Notes: generated by a model not told the origin, from the sequence alone. A DNA stretch of 64,000 nucleotides from Teichococcus wenyumeiae (GCF_003696345.1 NZ_RFLX01000007.1:62001-126000), one strand, 5' to 3'. Shown: positions 36,191-45,464, numbered from the stretch's first letter. A program made the numbers and translations.

Positions 36191-36783
36191 CGCTGGAGGT
36201 CTCGCCCGCCGCGCCCTTCTGGTTCCTGCGCCATGGCGAGACGGACTGGAACGCGCGTGGCCTCAGCCAGGGCAATGTGGACATCCCGCTGAACACGGTG
36301 GGATGGGCGCAGGCGGAACGTGCCGCCAAGGCCCTGGTGGAGGTGGCGACCGGCCCGCGCGCCATCGCCACCATCGTCGCCTCCCCCCTCTCCCGCGCCC
36401 GCAACACCGCGGAGGCGGTCTCGGCCAAGCTCGGCCTGCCGCTGGAGATCGACGAAGGGCTTCGCGAGGTCTCCTTCGGCGTGCAGGAAGGCCAGGAGAT
36501 GGGGGGCTGGTTCGATGACTGGGTCGAAGGCAAGCTGACCCCGGAAGGCGGCGAGAGCTTCGAGCAGCTACGCCAACGCACCGTGGCGGCCCTGAACCGC
36601 GCCCTGGCGCGGCCGGGGCCGGTGCTGGTGGTGGCGCATGGCGCGCTGTGGCGTGCCTTCCGCTCGGTGGCGGGGCTGCCGGCCAATGTCCGCACGCCCA
36701 ATGCCCTGCCGTTGTGGGTCACGCCCCCGCCGGCCGGTGAGACCGCCTGGCACTTCGAGCCGGCGGAACTGCCCGCGCTGTGA
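36187..36783 (+). CDS. Histidine phosphatase family protein
   Basis: A 198-residue member of the phosphoglycerate mutase-like branch. Catalytic LRHGETDWNARG near residues 14-25 has the phospho-accepting His, the second Arg is in SPLSRARNTAEA, and the distal His is in VLVVAHGALWRAF. Members dephosphorylate small metabolites or proteins; the substrate is unknown. Start overlaps the GST stop by four bases, suggesting co-translation. Confidence 0.92.
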   Translation: MTLEVSPAAPFWFLRHGETDWNARGLSQGNVDIPLNTVGWAQAERAAKALVEVATGPRAIATIVASPLSRARNTAEAVSAKLGLPLEIDEGLREVSFGVQEGQEMGGWFDDWVEGKLTPEGGESFEQLRQRTVAALNRALARPGPVLVVAHGALWRAFRSVAGLPANVRTPNALPLWVTPPPAGETAWHFEPAELPAL

Positions 36784-36793
36784 CAGGCCGCCG

Positions 36794-37204
36794 TCAGGGG
36801 TGCAGCGATGCGCCCTTGGTGGCCTTGTCCACATCCTTGCGGGACCCGCGCAGCGCCAGGCCGACGAGGTCCGGCGCCTCCGCGGGTTCCGCCAGGAAGG
36901 CTTCGCGATTGGCGGCGTCATGGCCGGTGGCGAACATCGGCCGGACATAGACGGCGCGGGTCAGTCCCCGCTCGATGCCCTGGCGGTAAGCGCGGGCCAG
37001 GGTTTCCGGGCTGGCGGCATGGATCATGATGGGCTGGCCCAGCAGCCGGGCATGCTCCCGCCCGGCGGCGTCCAGGTAGGGTTCGCCCATGGCTTCCGGC
37101 GCCGCGCCGGCGATGCCGGTGGCCAGAAAGGCCGTGACGTTCAGCTTCTGCCAGACCGCCAGATCCTCCAGCACCAGAATGGCCACCTTGGTGTCGAACT
37201 GCAT
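36794..37204 (-). CDS. DUF2000 family protein
   Basis: A 136-residue protein matching DUF2000 along its length: FDTKVAILVLEDLAVWQKLNV and ATGIAGAAPEAMGEPYLDA, then HAASPETLARAYRQGIERGL. The fold resembles peptidyl-tRNA hydrolase 2, but hydrolase activity is unproven. It lies 33 bases downstream of an AraC-type regulator on the same strand, a pairing seen in other genomes that suggests the regulator controls it. Confidence 0.88.
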   Translation of the reverse strand: MQFDTKVAILVLEDLAVWQKLNVTAFLATGIAGAAPEAMGEPYLDAAGREHARLLGQPIMIHAASPETLARAYRQGIERGLTRAVYVRPMFATGHDAANREAFLAEPAEAPDLVGLALRGSRKDVDKATKGASLHP

Positions 37205-37237
37205 GGCTTGCGCTCTTGCTCTGCTCAGGCGGGCAGT

Positions 37238-38089
37238 TCAGCCCGGCGGCGCGGCGCGGTCTGGAACGCCCGTGCAGCAGGCGCGATAGGCGCCGGGCGC
37301 CATGCCATAGGCGCGGCGGAACCAGCGGCCCAGGTGGCTCTGGTCCGCAAAGCCGCAGGCGGCCGCGACACGCGCCGGCGCCTCCCCCGCCGCCAGCATC
37401 TGCCGCGCCCGCAGCAGCCGCTGCTGCACCAGATAGGCATGGGGCGCCGTGCCATAGGCGGCGCGGAAGGCACGGGCGAGCTGGAAGCGGTCCGCCGCCC
37501 CCGCCGCGCGGGCCAGGGCATCGGCGCCGATTTCGCTGGCCAGCATGTCGTGCAGCCTGTCCCGTGCCCGGCGGGCCACGCGGGTATCGCGGCTGGCCTC
37601 CGGCCGGCGCTCGGGGCGGCCGAGATGGGGACGCAGCCGGTGCAGCACCGCATCCAGCGCCGCGTCCCGCGCCAGCGCCGGTGCGCCACCCGCCAGGGCA
37701 TTCCAGGCGGCATGGATGGCGCGCGCCAGAGCCGGGTCATCCTGCAGGGTGGCGGCGAAGCCGGGGTCGCCGCCCGGCGTGTCGGCCAACGCGACGGAGA
37801 GCCAGCGGCGCGGCAGGTAGAGCATGCTGTAGGCGAAGCCGCCCTCCGCCCCCGCCTGGCCGTCATGCGCCTCCTGCGGCTCGATCAGGATGACGCGGCC
37901 GGTGGTGCTGCGCTGGCGGGCGCCGCGGCAGAAGAAGTCCTGCACGCCGCGATGCGTGACGCCGATCAGCCATTCGTCGTGCCGGTGCAGGTCGTAAGCA
38001 TGGCCGGAGAAGCGCGCCCGCACGGCCTCGACGCCGCTGGCGCCGTCGCGCACCAGCTGGAAGCGGTCGGGAGGCGGTTGGTGCGGCAT
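37238..38089 (-). CDS. AraC-family transcriptional regulator
   Basis: A 283-residue activator. The N-terminal cupin-like sensor contains DLHRHDEWLIGVTHRG, and the C-terminal pair of helix-turn-helices starts near residue 180: DRFQLARAFRAAYGTAPHAY, then GFADQSHLGRWFRRAYGMAPGAYR, the AraC signature. It ends with a short Pro-rich tail. Paired with the DUF2000 gene downstream. Effector and targets unknown. Confidence 0.9.
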   Translation of the reverse strand: MPHQPPPDRFQLVRDGASGVEAVRARFSGHAYDLHRHDEWLIGVTHRGVQDFFCRGARQRSTTGRVILIEPQEAHDGQAGAEGGFAYSMLYLPRRWLSVALADTPGGDPGFAATLQDDPALARAIHAAWNALAGGAPALARDAALDAVLHRLRPHLGRPERRPEASRDTRVARRARDRLHDMLASEIGADALARAAGAADRFQLARAFRAAYGTAPHAYLVQQRLLRARQMLAAGEAPARVAAACGFADQSHLGRWFRRAYGMAPGAYRACCTGVPDRAAPPG

Positions 38090-38296
38090 GGTGGCGGCCA
38101 GGATAGCGGCACCGCGCGGGGCAGGCCATCACCGCGCGGCCATTGTGCCAGCGGCGCGCTTTTGCTACGCACCGCCCGCGCGCTGGCACCCCTGGAGGCC
38201 GGCGCGATCGTCTTTGGGCATCCCGCCTAGGGCGTATGGCATGGCGCCCCGGGCAGAACCCCGGCGCGGCGCCACTGATGAGCGGAGCACGGATTC

Positions 38297-38944
38297 ATGG
38301 TCCAGACAATTCGGATCGAGGCCGAAGCGCGCGAGTTGGCCGGTAAGGGGGCGGCGCGCGCGACTCGGAAGCAGGGGCTGGTCCCCGCGGTCATCTACGG
38401 CGCGAAGGAAGAGGCGGTGCTGATCGCCCTCGACCCGCGTGACGTGATGAAGGAAATGCACAAGGGCGGCTGGGCGTCGCACCTCTATGAGGTGGCGGTG
38501 AAGAACGGCCCGACCATCCGCACCCTGATGCGCGACGTGCAGTTCCACCCGCTGAAGGACACGCCGATGCACGTGGACTTCCAGCGCCTGGCCCCGGGTC
38601 AGCTGATCCGCGTGAAGGTGCCGGTGGTGTTCACGGGCGAAGAGACCAACCCCGGCGTCAAGGAAGGCGGCGTGGTCAATGCCGTGCACCGCGAGCTGGA
38701 AGTGCTGTGCGACCCCGACCAGGTGCCCGAGAACTTCGTGGTGGAGCTGGGCGAGCACGGCATCGGCCACTCCTTCCACTGGGACGACGTAAAGGACAAG
38801 GCCGGCGCCAAGCCGGTGCAGTCCGGCAACTTCGTCGTCGCCTCCATCGCACCGCCGAAGGTGGTCGAGGAAGAGGTGATCGTGGCCCCCGTTGCCACCG
38901 CTGCCGCGCCCGCCAAGGGCAAGGCCGCCAAGGGCAAGAAGTAA
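38297..38944 (+). CDS. rplY: 50S ribosomal protein L25 (CTC family)
   Basis: A 215-residue long-form L25 that binds 5S rRNA. The N-terminal L25 domain (residues 1-95) shows ARELAGKGAARATRKQGLVPAVIYG and HKGGWASHLYEV; the C-terminal TL5 beta domain has PVVFTGEETNPGVKEGGVVN. A Lys/Ala-rich tail follows (PAKGKAAKGKK). It is 12 bases ahead of pth, the classic rplY-pth pair, followed here by ychF. Confidence 0.96.
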   Translation: MVQTIRIEAEARELAGKGAARATRKQGLVPAVIYGAKEEAVLIALDPRDVMKEMHKGGWASHLYEVAVKNGPTIRTLMRDVQFHPLKDTPMHVDFQRLAPGQLIRVKVPVVFTGEETNPGVKEGGVVNAVHRELEVLCDPDQVPENFVVELGEHGIGHSFHWDDVKDKAGAKPVQSGNFVVASIAPPKVVEEEVIVAPVATAAAPAKGKAAKGKK

Positions 38945-38956
38945 GAAGCAGGGTTT

Positions 38957-39535
38957 GTGACGGTGCTGCTCTGGGTCGGTCTCGGCAATCCGGAGCCGGG
39001 CCAGGCGCGGCACCGGCATAACATCGGCTTCATGGCGCTCGACGCCATCGCGCGCCGCCACGGCTTCTCGCCGTGGCGGAGCCGCTTCAAAGGCCTCGCC
39101 TCGGACGGCAGCATCGCCGGCCAGAAGGTGCTGCTGCTGAAGCCGCAGACCTACATGAACCTCTCCGGCGAATCGGTGCAGCCGGCGGCGGCCTTCCTCA
39201 AGATCCCGCCCGAGAACATCACCGCCTTCCATGACGAGCTGGACCTCGCCCCCGGCAGGATCCGCATCAAGAAGGGCGGCGGCGCCGCCGGGCATAACGG
39301 CCTGCGCGACATGGACCGCAAGCTCGGCACCCCGGAATATTGGCGTGTGCGGCTCGGCATCGGGCATCCCGGGATGAAGGAAAAGGTTACCGGCCATGTG
39401 CTGGGCAACTTCGCCAAGGTGGACACCTGGCTGGAGCCCATGCTGGATGCGGTGGCCGATGCAGCGCCGCTGCTGGCCAAGGGGGAGCGGGAAGCCTTCA
39501 TGACCCGCGTCGCCCTGCTGACACAGGAGAGCTGA
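38957..39535 (+). CDS. pth: Peptidyl-tRNA hydrolase
   Basis: A 192-residue enzyme that frees tRNA from prematurely released peptidyl-tRNA. Start is GTG at 38957, giving [24 protein letters not shown] with catalytic His at about residue 25. [13 protein letters not shown] and [28 protein letters not shown] type segments carry the conserved Asn and Asp. It sits between rplY and a small Ala-rich gene, with ychF after that. Confidence 0.96.
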   Translation: MTVLLWVGLGNPEPGQARHRHNIGFMALDAIARRHGFSPWRSRFKGLASDGSIAGQKVLLLKPQTYMNLSGESVQPAAAFLKIPPENITAFHDELDLAPGRIRIKKGGGAAGHNGLRDMDRKLGTPEYWRVRLGIGHPGMKEKVTGHVLGNFAKVDTWLEPMLDAVADAAPLLAKGEREAFMTRVALLTQES

Positions 39536-39538
39536 GAC

Positions 39539-39946
39539 ATGGCGATCGAAGACGCCGCGGCCGATCTGGCCGCCGAGTTCGGCGGCCCTGGCCCCGAGGA
39601 TATCGCCAACGGCGTGGCCGCGCTGGCCGCCGCCCTGCTGGCGCAGGCCAGGACGCTGGCGAGCACCGCCGCCGCGCTGCGCGAGAGCGACACCGACCAC
39701 GAGGGCGCCATCGAGGCCGCCGCCGCCCGCGCCGCCCTGGCGCTGGCCATGGCCCAGGCCGTATCCGAGGCCGCGCCCCCGGCCCGCCCCGGGCTGATCC
39801 GCGCCGCGGCCGAGGCGCTGGACGTTTCCATCAACGGCGCCGTGACGCAGATCCGTGCCGCCGCGCTGAACCTGCCTACCGACGATGCCTCCGCCCGCAT
39901 CGCCGCCGCGCAGATCGCGCAGGACATCGCGCACGGCCTCGGCTGA
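39539..39946 (+). CDS. Small Ala-rich helical protein, unknown function
   Basis: Not recognised. A 135-residue, almost wholly alpha-helical, acidic and Ala-rich protein without Cys, signal or membrane segment (EDIANGVAALAAALLAQART; EGAIEAAAARAALALAMAQA). It starts 3 bases after pth and ends 39 bases before ychF, so it is in the rplY-pth-ychF unit, where related bacteria usually have nothing. High G+C third positions support real coding. Confidence 0.65.
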   Translation: MAIEDAAADLAAEFGGPGPEDIANGVAALAAALLAQARTLASTAAALRESDTDHEGAIEAAAARAALALAMAQAVSEAAPPARPGLIRAAAEALDVSINGAVTQIRAAALNLPTDDASARIAAAQIAQDIAHGLG

Positions 39947-39985
39947 GCGCACCGCCACCTTCTTTCGACTGAGGACTTCGCTGTC

Positions 39986-41080
39986 ATGGGTTTCAACTGC
40001 GGCATCGTCGGGCTGCCGAACGTCGGCAAGTCCACCCTGTTCAACGCGCTGACGCAGACCGCATCGGCCCAGGCGGCGAACTACCCCTTCTGCACCATCG
40101 AGCCGAATGTGGGCCGCGTGGCCGTGCCGGACGCGCGCCTGCAGACCATCGCCAAGATCGGCAAGAGCCAGAAGATCGTCCCGACCAGCCTGGAATTCGT
40201 GGACATCGCTGGCCTGGTGCGCGGCGCCAGCAAGGGCGAGGGCCTGGGCAACCAGTTCCTCGCCAATATCCGTGAGACGGATGCCATCGTGCATGTCCTC
40301 CGCTGCTTCGAGGACAGCGACGTCACCCACGTCGAGGGCAGCGTCGACCCGCTGCGCGATGCCGACATCATCGAGACCGAGCTGATGCTGGCCGACATGG
40401 ATAGCATCGAGAAGCGGCTGGTCGGCCTGCAGAAGCGCGCCCGTGGCGGCGACCGTGAATCCGCCGCCCAGGTGGCGCTGATGGAGCCGATCCTGGCCGC
40501 CTTGCAGGACGGCAAGCCCGCCCGCACCGCCATCCCCAAGGGGCAGGAGGAGGCGGTACGCCGGCTGCAGCTGCTGACCAGCAAGCCCGTGCTTTATGTC
40601 TGCAATGTCGAGGAAGCCTCGGCCGGCGAGGGCAATGCCTATTCCGCCAAGGTCTTCGAGCGCGCCAAGGCCGAGGGCGCCAAGGCCGTGGTGGTCTCCG
40701 CCGCCATCGAGGCCGAGATCAGCCAGATGGACGAGGCCGACCGGGGCGAGTTCCTGGAAGGGCTGGGGCTGCACGATTCCGGCCTCGATCGCGTCATCGC
40801 CGCCGGCTACAGCCTGCTGGGGCTGATCACCTATTTCACCGTGGGGCCGAAGGAAGCCCGCGCCTGGACCATCATCAAGGGCATGAAGGCGCCGCAGGCC
40901 GCCGGCGTGATCCATGGCGATTTCGAACGCGGCTTCATCGCGGCCGAAACCACCGCCTATGACGACTACGTTGCCCTGGGCGGCGAGCAGGCAGCCAAGG
41001 AAGCCGGCAAAACGCGCGTAGAAGGCAAGGAATACGTCGTCAAGGACGGCGACATCATGCTCTTCCGCTTCAACGTCTGA
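39986..41080 (+). CDS. ychF: Redox-regulated ribosome-binding ATPase YchF/Obg-like
   Basis: A 364-residue TRAFAC P-loop protein. G1 is GLPNVGKSTLFNALTQ; G3 lies in FVDIAGLVRGASKGEGLGN; the G4 position reads NVEE instead of NKxD, which in this family shifts preference to ATP. A coiled-coil insert (about 130-200) and the C-terminal TGS domain (TYFTVGPKEARAWTI) are present. YchF modulates translation and oxidative-stress response. Follows rplY and pth as often seen. Confidence 0.97.
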   Translation: MGFNCGIVGLPNVGKSTLFNALTQTASAQAANYPFCTIEPNVGRVAVPDARLQTIAKIGKSQKIVPTSLEFVDIAGLVRGASKGEGLGNQFLANIRETDAIVHVLRCFEDSDVTHVEGSVDPLRDADIIETELMLADMDSIEKRLVGLQKRARGGDRESAAQVALMEPILAALQDGKPARTAIPKGQEEAVRRLQLLTSKPVLYVCNVEEASAGEGNAYSAKVFERAKAEGAKAVVVSAAIEAEISQMDEADRGEFLEGLGLHDSGLDRVIAAGYSLLGLITYFTVGPKEARAWTIIKGMKAPQAAGVIHGDFERGFIAAETTAYDDYVALGGEQAAKEAGKTRVEGKEYVVKDGDIMLFRFNV

Positions 41081-41208
41081 GGGTACGCCACCCAGACCGG
41101 CACCGATTTAACTTCACGTTTCCGCGAGAATCCGCTAGGTTGTTTCACCCCCGGAGTGACGCCTGCCGGGGGTGCATCTGAATCCCAGCACCCCGCAGGA
41201 CGGCGGAT

Positions 41209-43053
41209 TTGCAGCTCCACATCCCTACGCTGCTCGTTGTCAGCACCTTGCTGGCCATCACCCTCGGGGTCATGTGGCTGTTCCTCGCCAGGGGCGGCTC
41301 GCGGGTCGGTGGGCTGCGCCACATGGGCGCGGCCAACCTGCTCTTCGCGGCCGGCACGGTGTTCAGCGCGTTCCGCGGCGCCATGCCCGCCTTTCTTTCC
41401 ATTGACATCGCCAATGGGCTGATCCTGCTGGCCTGCGGGCTTTGCTGGGCCACTGCCCGCCTGTTCGATGACCGCCCGGCGCCCTGGGGCGTGGTGGTGG
41501 CGGGTAGCCTGGTCTGGCTGGTGGCCTGCCGCTTCCCCGGCATCACCGGGACCGTCGAAGCCCGCATCCTGATCATGAACCTGATGTGCGGCGGCTATAT
41601 CCTGGCGGCGTCCTGGCAGTTCACGCGCCGCTGGCAGGACATGCGGCTGTTCCGCGCCATTGTCTCGGTCTCCTTCGGCCTGCACGGGCTGCTGATCCTG
41701 CTGCGCCCCCTGCCCTCCCTGCTGGAGGACCGCTGGCACGTCACCCAGGCCCTGCCTTCCAGCACGCTCTTCGGCGCCGCGCTGGTGGAGGCCATGGTGC
41801 ATCTGGTGGCGGTCAGCTTCGCCATGCTGGCCATGATCCGGGAGCGGGAGCAGCACCGGGCCGTGGCCGAGATCGCCATCTCCCGCGACGCCGCTGACCG
41901 CGCCAATAACGCCAAGTCGCGCTTCCTGGCCCGCATGAGCCACGAGCTGCGCACCCCGCTGAACGGCGTGCTGGGCTTGGCGCAGGTGCTCTCCGCCAAC
42001 CGCAGCCTGCCGGCCGAGGCGCGCAGCCACGGCATCATGATCGAGCGTGCCGGCCGCCACCTGCTGGCCCTGGTGAACGATGTGCTGGACCTGTCGCAGG
42101 TGGAGGCCGGCCGCGTCAGCTTCGACAGGCAGCCGGTGCCGCTGGGGCGGCTGATCGACAGCGCCGCCGTGCTGGTCCGCCCCGCCGCCGCCGGCAAGCA
42201 GATCCAGCTCACGGTCTCCATGGCGCCCGGCTGCCCGCAGGTGGTGCTGGGCGATGAGCTGCGCCTGCGGCAGGTCCTGCTGAACCTGCTGGGCAATGCC
42301 GTGAAGTTCACGCCCGAGCATGGCCAGGTGCGGCTGGAGATCCTGCCGCTGCCGGAGCAGGGTATCCGCATCGAGGTGACGGATACCGGCCCTGGCATCC
42401 CGGCCGAGCAGCGGGACCTGCTGTTCCGCGACTTCAGCCAGGTACCCGGCCACAAGCTGCGGCGCGAGGGCAATGGCCTCGGTCTCGCCATCTCGGCTGG
42501 GCTGGTGGAGGCGATGGAGGGGCGCATCGGCATGGTGGCGGGGCTCGGTGACCGGGGCAGCCGCTTCTGGGCGGAGCTGCCGCTGCCCAATGCCATCGGC
42601 ATCATCCCGGCCGCGCCCGTCTTTGTGCCGGGTCAGCCCGGGCGCATCCTGGTGGTCGATGACGTGGCGCTGAACCGGCTGGTGGTGCAGGCGCTGCTGG
42701 AATCGGCCGATTACGAGGTGATCATGGCCGCCAGTGGCCGCGAGGCCATTGCCGTCCTGTCCGAAAGCCACTTCGACCTCGTGCTGATGGATGTGCAGAT
42801 GCCGGAGATGGATGGGCTGGAGGCCACCCGCTACATCCGCAGCGCCGAGGCCATGCGCCCTGATACCCCCCGCACCCCCATCGTCGCCCTCACCGGCGAG
42901 GAGATGAAGGACGAGGTGCAGGCCTGCTTCGACGCCGGCATGGACGGCCACCTGACCAAGCCGGCGGACCGCGCCACCCTGCTTGCCATGGTGCGCCGCA
43001 TCATCAGCCTCGGACAGAAGGACAGCCGGGCGCCCTTCAGCGGCGCGGCCTAG
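41209..43053 (+). CDS. Membrane hybrid sensor histidine kinase with receiver
   Basis: A 614-residue kinase from a TTG at 41209 (AGGACGG upstream). Six to seven hydrophobic segments fill residues 1-215 with no clear periplasmic sensor domain. HisKA follows with His245 in ARMSHELRTPLNGVLG, then ATPase boxes NLLGNAVKFTP, DTGPGIP and GNGLGLAI, and a C-terminal receiver with Asp528 in VLMDVQMPEMDG. A partner Hpt or regulator is not adjacent; ChpT is 20 kb away but no link is shown. A 9-bp hairpin (41146-41174) lies in the leader. The stop shares CTAG with the convergent DUF4169 gene. Confidence 0.92.
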   Translation: MQLHIPTLLVVSTLLAITLGVMWLFLARGGSRVGGLRHMGAANLLFAAGTVFSAFRGAMPAFLSIDIANGLILLACGLCWATARLFDDRPAPWGVVVAGSLVWLVACRFPGITGTVEARILIMNLMCGGYILAASWQFTRRWQDMRLFRAIVSVSFGLHGLLILLRPLPSLLEDRWHVTQALPSSTLFGAALVEAMVHLVAVSFAMLAMIREREQHRAVAEIAISRDAADRANNAKSRFLARMSHELRTPLNGVLGLAQVLSANRSLPAEARSHGIMIERAGRHLLALVNDVLDLSQVEAGRVSFDRQPVPLGRLIDSAAVLVRPAAAGKQIQLTVSMAPGCPQVVLGDELRLRQVLLNLLGNAVKFTPEHGQVRLEILPLPEQGIRIEVTDTGPGIPAEQRDLLFRDFSQVPGHKLRREGNGLGLAISAGLVEAMEGRIGMVAGLGDRGSRFWAELPLPNAIGIIPAAPVFVPGQPGRILVVDDVALNRLVVQALLESADYEVIMAASGREAIAVLSESHFDLVLMDVQMPEMDGLEATRYIRSAEAMRPDTPRTPIVALTGEEMKDEVQACFDAGMDGHLTKPADRATLLAMVRRIISLGQKDSRAPFSGAA

Positions 43054-43250
43054 GGCGCCGCGGGCTCCGGCTTCTCCGGCTCCAGCGCCGCGCCGTCCAG
43101 CAGGGCGCGGCGGCGGGCCTCTTCCTGCTCTTCCCGCAGCCGCGTGGCCTTGTCGCGCCCGAACTTGACGCGGTTGGCCTCGGCCTGCCGCTCCGCCTGC
43201 TGACGCGCCTGGGCTTTTCGGTGGCGGTTGAGGTTGACGATCTCGGCCAT
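43050..43250 (-). CDS. DUF4169 family protein
   Basis: A 66-residue charged helical protein. The N-terminal MAEIVNLNRHRKAQARQQAE and the NRVKFGRDKATRLREEQEEA region match DUF4169, a small alphaproteobacterial family of unknown function. Its stop overlaps the stop of the convergent hybrid kinase. Confidence 0.85.
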   Translation of the reverse strand: MAEIVNLNRHRKAQARQQAERQAEANRVKFGRDKATRLREEQEEARRRALLDGAALEPEKPEPAAP

Positions 43251-43318
43251 GGGGCCAGGATAGTCCGGTCGCTGGCCGTGAGGCCAGGGTCCGGCGCCGT
43301 GCAGGCAGAGGAGAGCCC

Positions 43319-43981
43319 ATGAAGATCGAATTGACCGCCAGCGATGGCCACCGCTTCTCGGCCTGGCGCGCCGGCCCGGCCGAGGCCACCAAGGCGCTGG
43401 TGGTGGTGCAGGAGATCTTCGGCGTGAACCGCCACATGCGCCATGTCTGCGAGGGCTTCGCCAACCAGGGCTTCGCCGTCATCTGCCCCGCGCTGTTCGA
43501 CCGTGCCGAGCGGGATGCCGAGCTGGGCTATGAGCAGGCGGACGTGCAGCGTGGCCTGGCGCTCCGCAAGCAGGTCTCCGACGAGCAGGTGATGCTGGAC
43601 ATCGAGGCCGCCGCCGCCGCCCTGCCCGCCGGCGCCGCCAGGGGCATCATCGGCTATTGCTGGGGTGGCAGCATTGCCTGGTGGGGCGCCACGCGCAGCC
43701 GCTCCTTCAAGGCGGCGGTCGGCTATTACGGCGGTGGCATTGCGGCCAGCCGGGACGAGAAGCCGAACTGCCCGGTGCAGCTGCATTTCGGCGCCGAGGA
43801 CAAGGGCATCCCGCTGACGGATGTGGAAGCCATCCGCGCCGCGCAGCCAGGGGTCGAGATCCATGTCTATCCCGGCGCCGGCCATGGCTTCTCCTGCGAG
43901 GAGCGTTCCTCCTACAGCCCGGCCGACGCCATGCTCGCCGAGCAGCGCAGCCTGGCCTTCCTGGCCAAGCACCTGGGCTGA
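43319..43981 (+). CDS. Dienelactone hydrolase family protein
   Basis: A 220-residue alpha/beta hydrolase. The nucleophile is Cys114 in IIGYCWGGS, as in carboxymethylenebutenolidase; the acid lies in FGAEDKGIPL and the His in YPGAGHGFSC. QEIFGVNRHMRHVCEGFA is a family hallmark. No other aromatic catabolism genes are nearby, so the substrate may not be dienelactone. A tiny membrane protein follows after 3 bases. Confidence 0.92.
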   Translation: MKIELTASDGHRFSAWRAGPAEATKALVVVQEIFGVNRHMRHVCEGFANQGFAVICPALFDRAERDAELGYEQADVQRGLALRKQVSDEQVMLDIEAAAAALPAGAARGIIGYCWGGSIAWWGATRSRSFKAAVGYYGGGIAASRDEKPNCPVQLHFGAEDKGIPLTDVEAIRAAQPGVEIHVYPGAGHGFSCEERSSYSPADAMLAEQRSLAFLAKHLG

Positions 43982-43984
43982 GGC

Positions 43985-44146
43985 ATGTTCCTGTTCCTGA
44001 TCACCGCGCTGGTGCTGCTCGGCCTGCTGGCGGTGATTCCCTTCTGGACGGGAACGGGGCTGCAGGGCGTGCCTTTCGCCATGATCGGACTGCTGGCGGT
44101 GGGCGTGGTGCTCTCCGCCATCTTTGGCAGCTCGCCGAAGGACTGA
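43985..44146 (+). CDS. Small two-span membrane protein
   Basis: A 53-residue protein: a first hydrophobic helix (FLFLITALVLLGLLAVIPFW), a short GTGLQG turn, a second one (MIGLLAVGVVLSAIFG) and the tail SSPKD. No family recognised. It starts 3 bases after the dienelactone hydrolase gene and ends 2 bases before the convergent guaD. Codon use is like its neighbours. Confidence 0.65.
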   Translation: MFLFLITALVLLGLLAVIPFWTGTGLQGVPFAMIGLLAVGVVLSAIFGSSPKD

Positions 44147-44148
44147 CC

Positions 44149-45459
44149 TCAGGCGCCGGCACCCTCCCGCCGGTAGCGGGGAATGCCGGCCACCCAGGTG
44201 GCGCGCACAGCGCGGTCGTCGCCCAGCGTCATCAGCACGAAAAGCCGTTCCGCCCAGTCGCGGGCATGGCGCAGGCGGTATTCCACCAAGGGTGTCGCCT
44301 TCAGGTCCAGCACCGCGAGGTCCGCCTCATGCCCCGGCGCGACGCGGCCGATGCGGCCGGTGAGGTCCAGGGCCTCCGCCGCCCCCGCCGTGGCCAGCCA
44401 GAAGCCATGCGCCGCCGTCAGCCTGCCGCCCCGCGCCCGCGCGACCTTGTAGGCCTCCCCCAGGGTGCGGAGCTGCGAGAAGCTGGTGCCGGCGCCGAGA
44501 TCGGTGCCGAGGCCGACGCAGACCGGCCGGTCCCGCCGCTTGGCATCGAACAGCCGGAACAGGCCGCTGCCGAGAAAGAGGTTGGAGGTCGGGCAATGCG
44601 CCAGGGCGGAGCCGGTGCGGTGGCAGCAGCCGAATTCCGCCTCGGAGAGATGCACCGCGTGGCCGAAGATGGCGCGGCGCCCGGTCAGCCCGGCGCGGTG
44701 ATAGACATCCAGGTAGCCGCCGGCCTCCGGGAACAATTCCCGCACCCAGGCGATCTCGGCCTTGTTCTCGCTCAGGTGGGTCTGGAGGTAGGTGCCGGGA
44801 TGCTCCCGCCACAGCCGCGCGGCGGCGGCGAGCTGCGCCGGGGACGAGGTGGGCGCAAAGCGGGGCGTGATGGCGTAAAGCTGCCGCCCGGTGCCATGCC
44901 AGCGCTCGATCAGCGCCTTGGATTCGGCATAGCCGCGCTCGGCGGTGTCCAGCAGCGCATCGGGCGCGTTGCGGTCCATCAGCACCTTGCCGGCGATCAT
45001 GCGGGTGTTCAGCCGGTGCGATTCGGCGAAGAAGGCCTCCACCGACTGCGGATGCACGGTGCAATAAACCGCCGCCGTGGTGGTGCCGTTCCGCAGCAGC
45101 TCCGCCAGGAAGACCCTCGCCGCCTCCGCGGCATGGGCGGGGTCGGCGTAATCCTGCTCGGCGGGGAAGGTATAGGTGTTCAGCCAGTCCAGCAGTTGCT
45201 CACCAAAGGCGCCGATCATCTGCGTCTGCGGGTAATGGACGTGGCAGTCGATAAAGCCGGGGCAGATCAGCGCATCCGGGTAATGCACGACCTCCAGCCC
45301 CCTCGCCCGCGCCGGGTCATAAGGCGCGACCTCGGCAATCAGGCCATCCTCCAGCACCACCAGGGTATCCTCGGTGATGTGGAGGGTGGCGGCGGGGTCT
45401 TCCGCCAGGAACGGGTCCCCGGTGAAGCCGAGGACCGCCCCGCGCAGCGCCCGCCGCAT
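44149..45459 (-). CDS. guaD: Guanine deaminase
   Basis: A 436-residue amidohydrolase converting guanine to xanthine and ammonia. Metal ligands are legible: CPGFIDCHVHYPQT, the HLSENKAEIAWV segment, IFGHAVHLSE and GLGTDLGAGTSFS. These match GuaD specifically rather than general chlorohydrolases. Start chosen at 45459 (MRRALRGAVLGF). It lies 5 bases after mtnP on the same strand, forming a purine salvage pair. Confidence 0.93.
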   Translation of the reverse strand: MRRALRGAVLGFTGDPFLAEDPAATLHITEDTLVVLEDGLIAEVAPYDPARARGLEVVHYPDALICPGFIDCHVHYPQTQMIGAFGEQLLDWLNTYTFPAEQDYADPAHAAEAARVFLAELLRNGTTTAAVYCTVHPQSVEAFFAESHRLNTRMIAGKVLMDRNAPDALLDTAERGYAESKALIERWHGTGRQLYAITPRFAPTSSPAQLAAAARLWREHPGTYLQTHLSENKAEIAWVRELFPEAGGYLDVYHRAGLTGRRAIFGHAVHLSEAEFGCCHRTGSALAHCPTSNLFLGSGLFRLFDAKRRDRPVCVGLGTDLGAGTSFSQLRTLGEAYKVARARGGRLTAAHGFWLATAGAAEALDLTGRIGRVAPGHEADLAVLDLKATPLVEYRLRHARDWAERLFVLMTLGDDRAVRATWVAGIPRYRREGAGA

Positions 45460-45464
45460 ATGCC

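Noticed and set aside
38165-40915. A 916-codon minus-strand open frame across rplY, pth and ychF
   Set aside because: All three plus-strand genes are well-known proteins; the antisense product has shadow composition and no motif.
41146-41174. Leader hairpin before the hybrid kinase as a riboswitch
   Set aside because: It is a single 9-bp stem with an 11-base loop and no T run; it may equally be chance or a weak ychF terminator.
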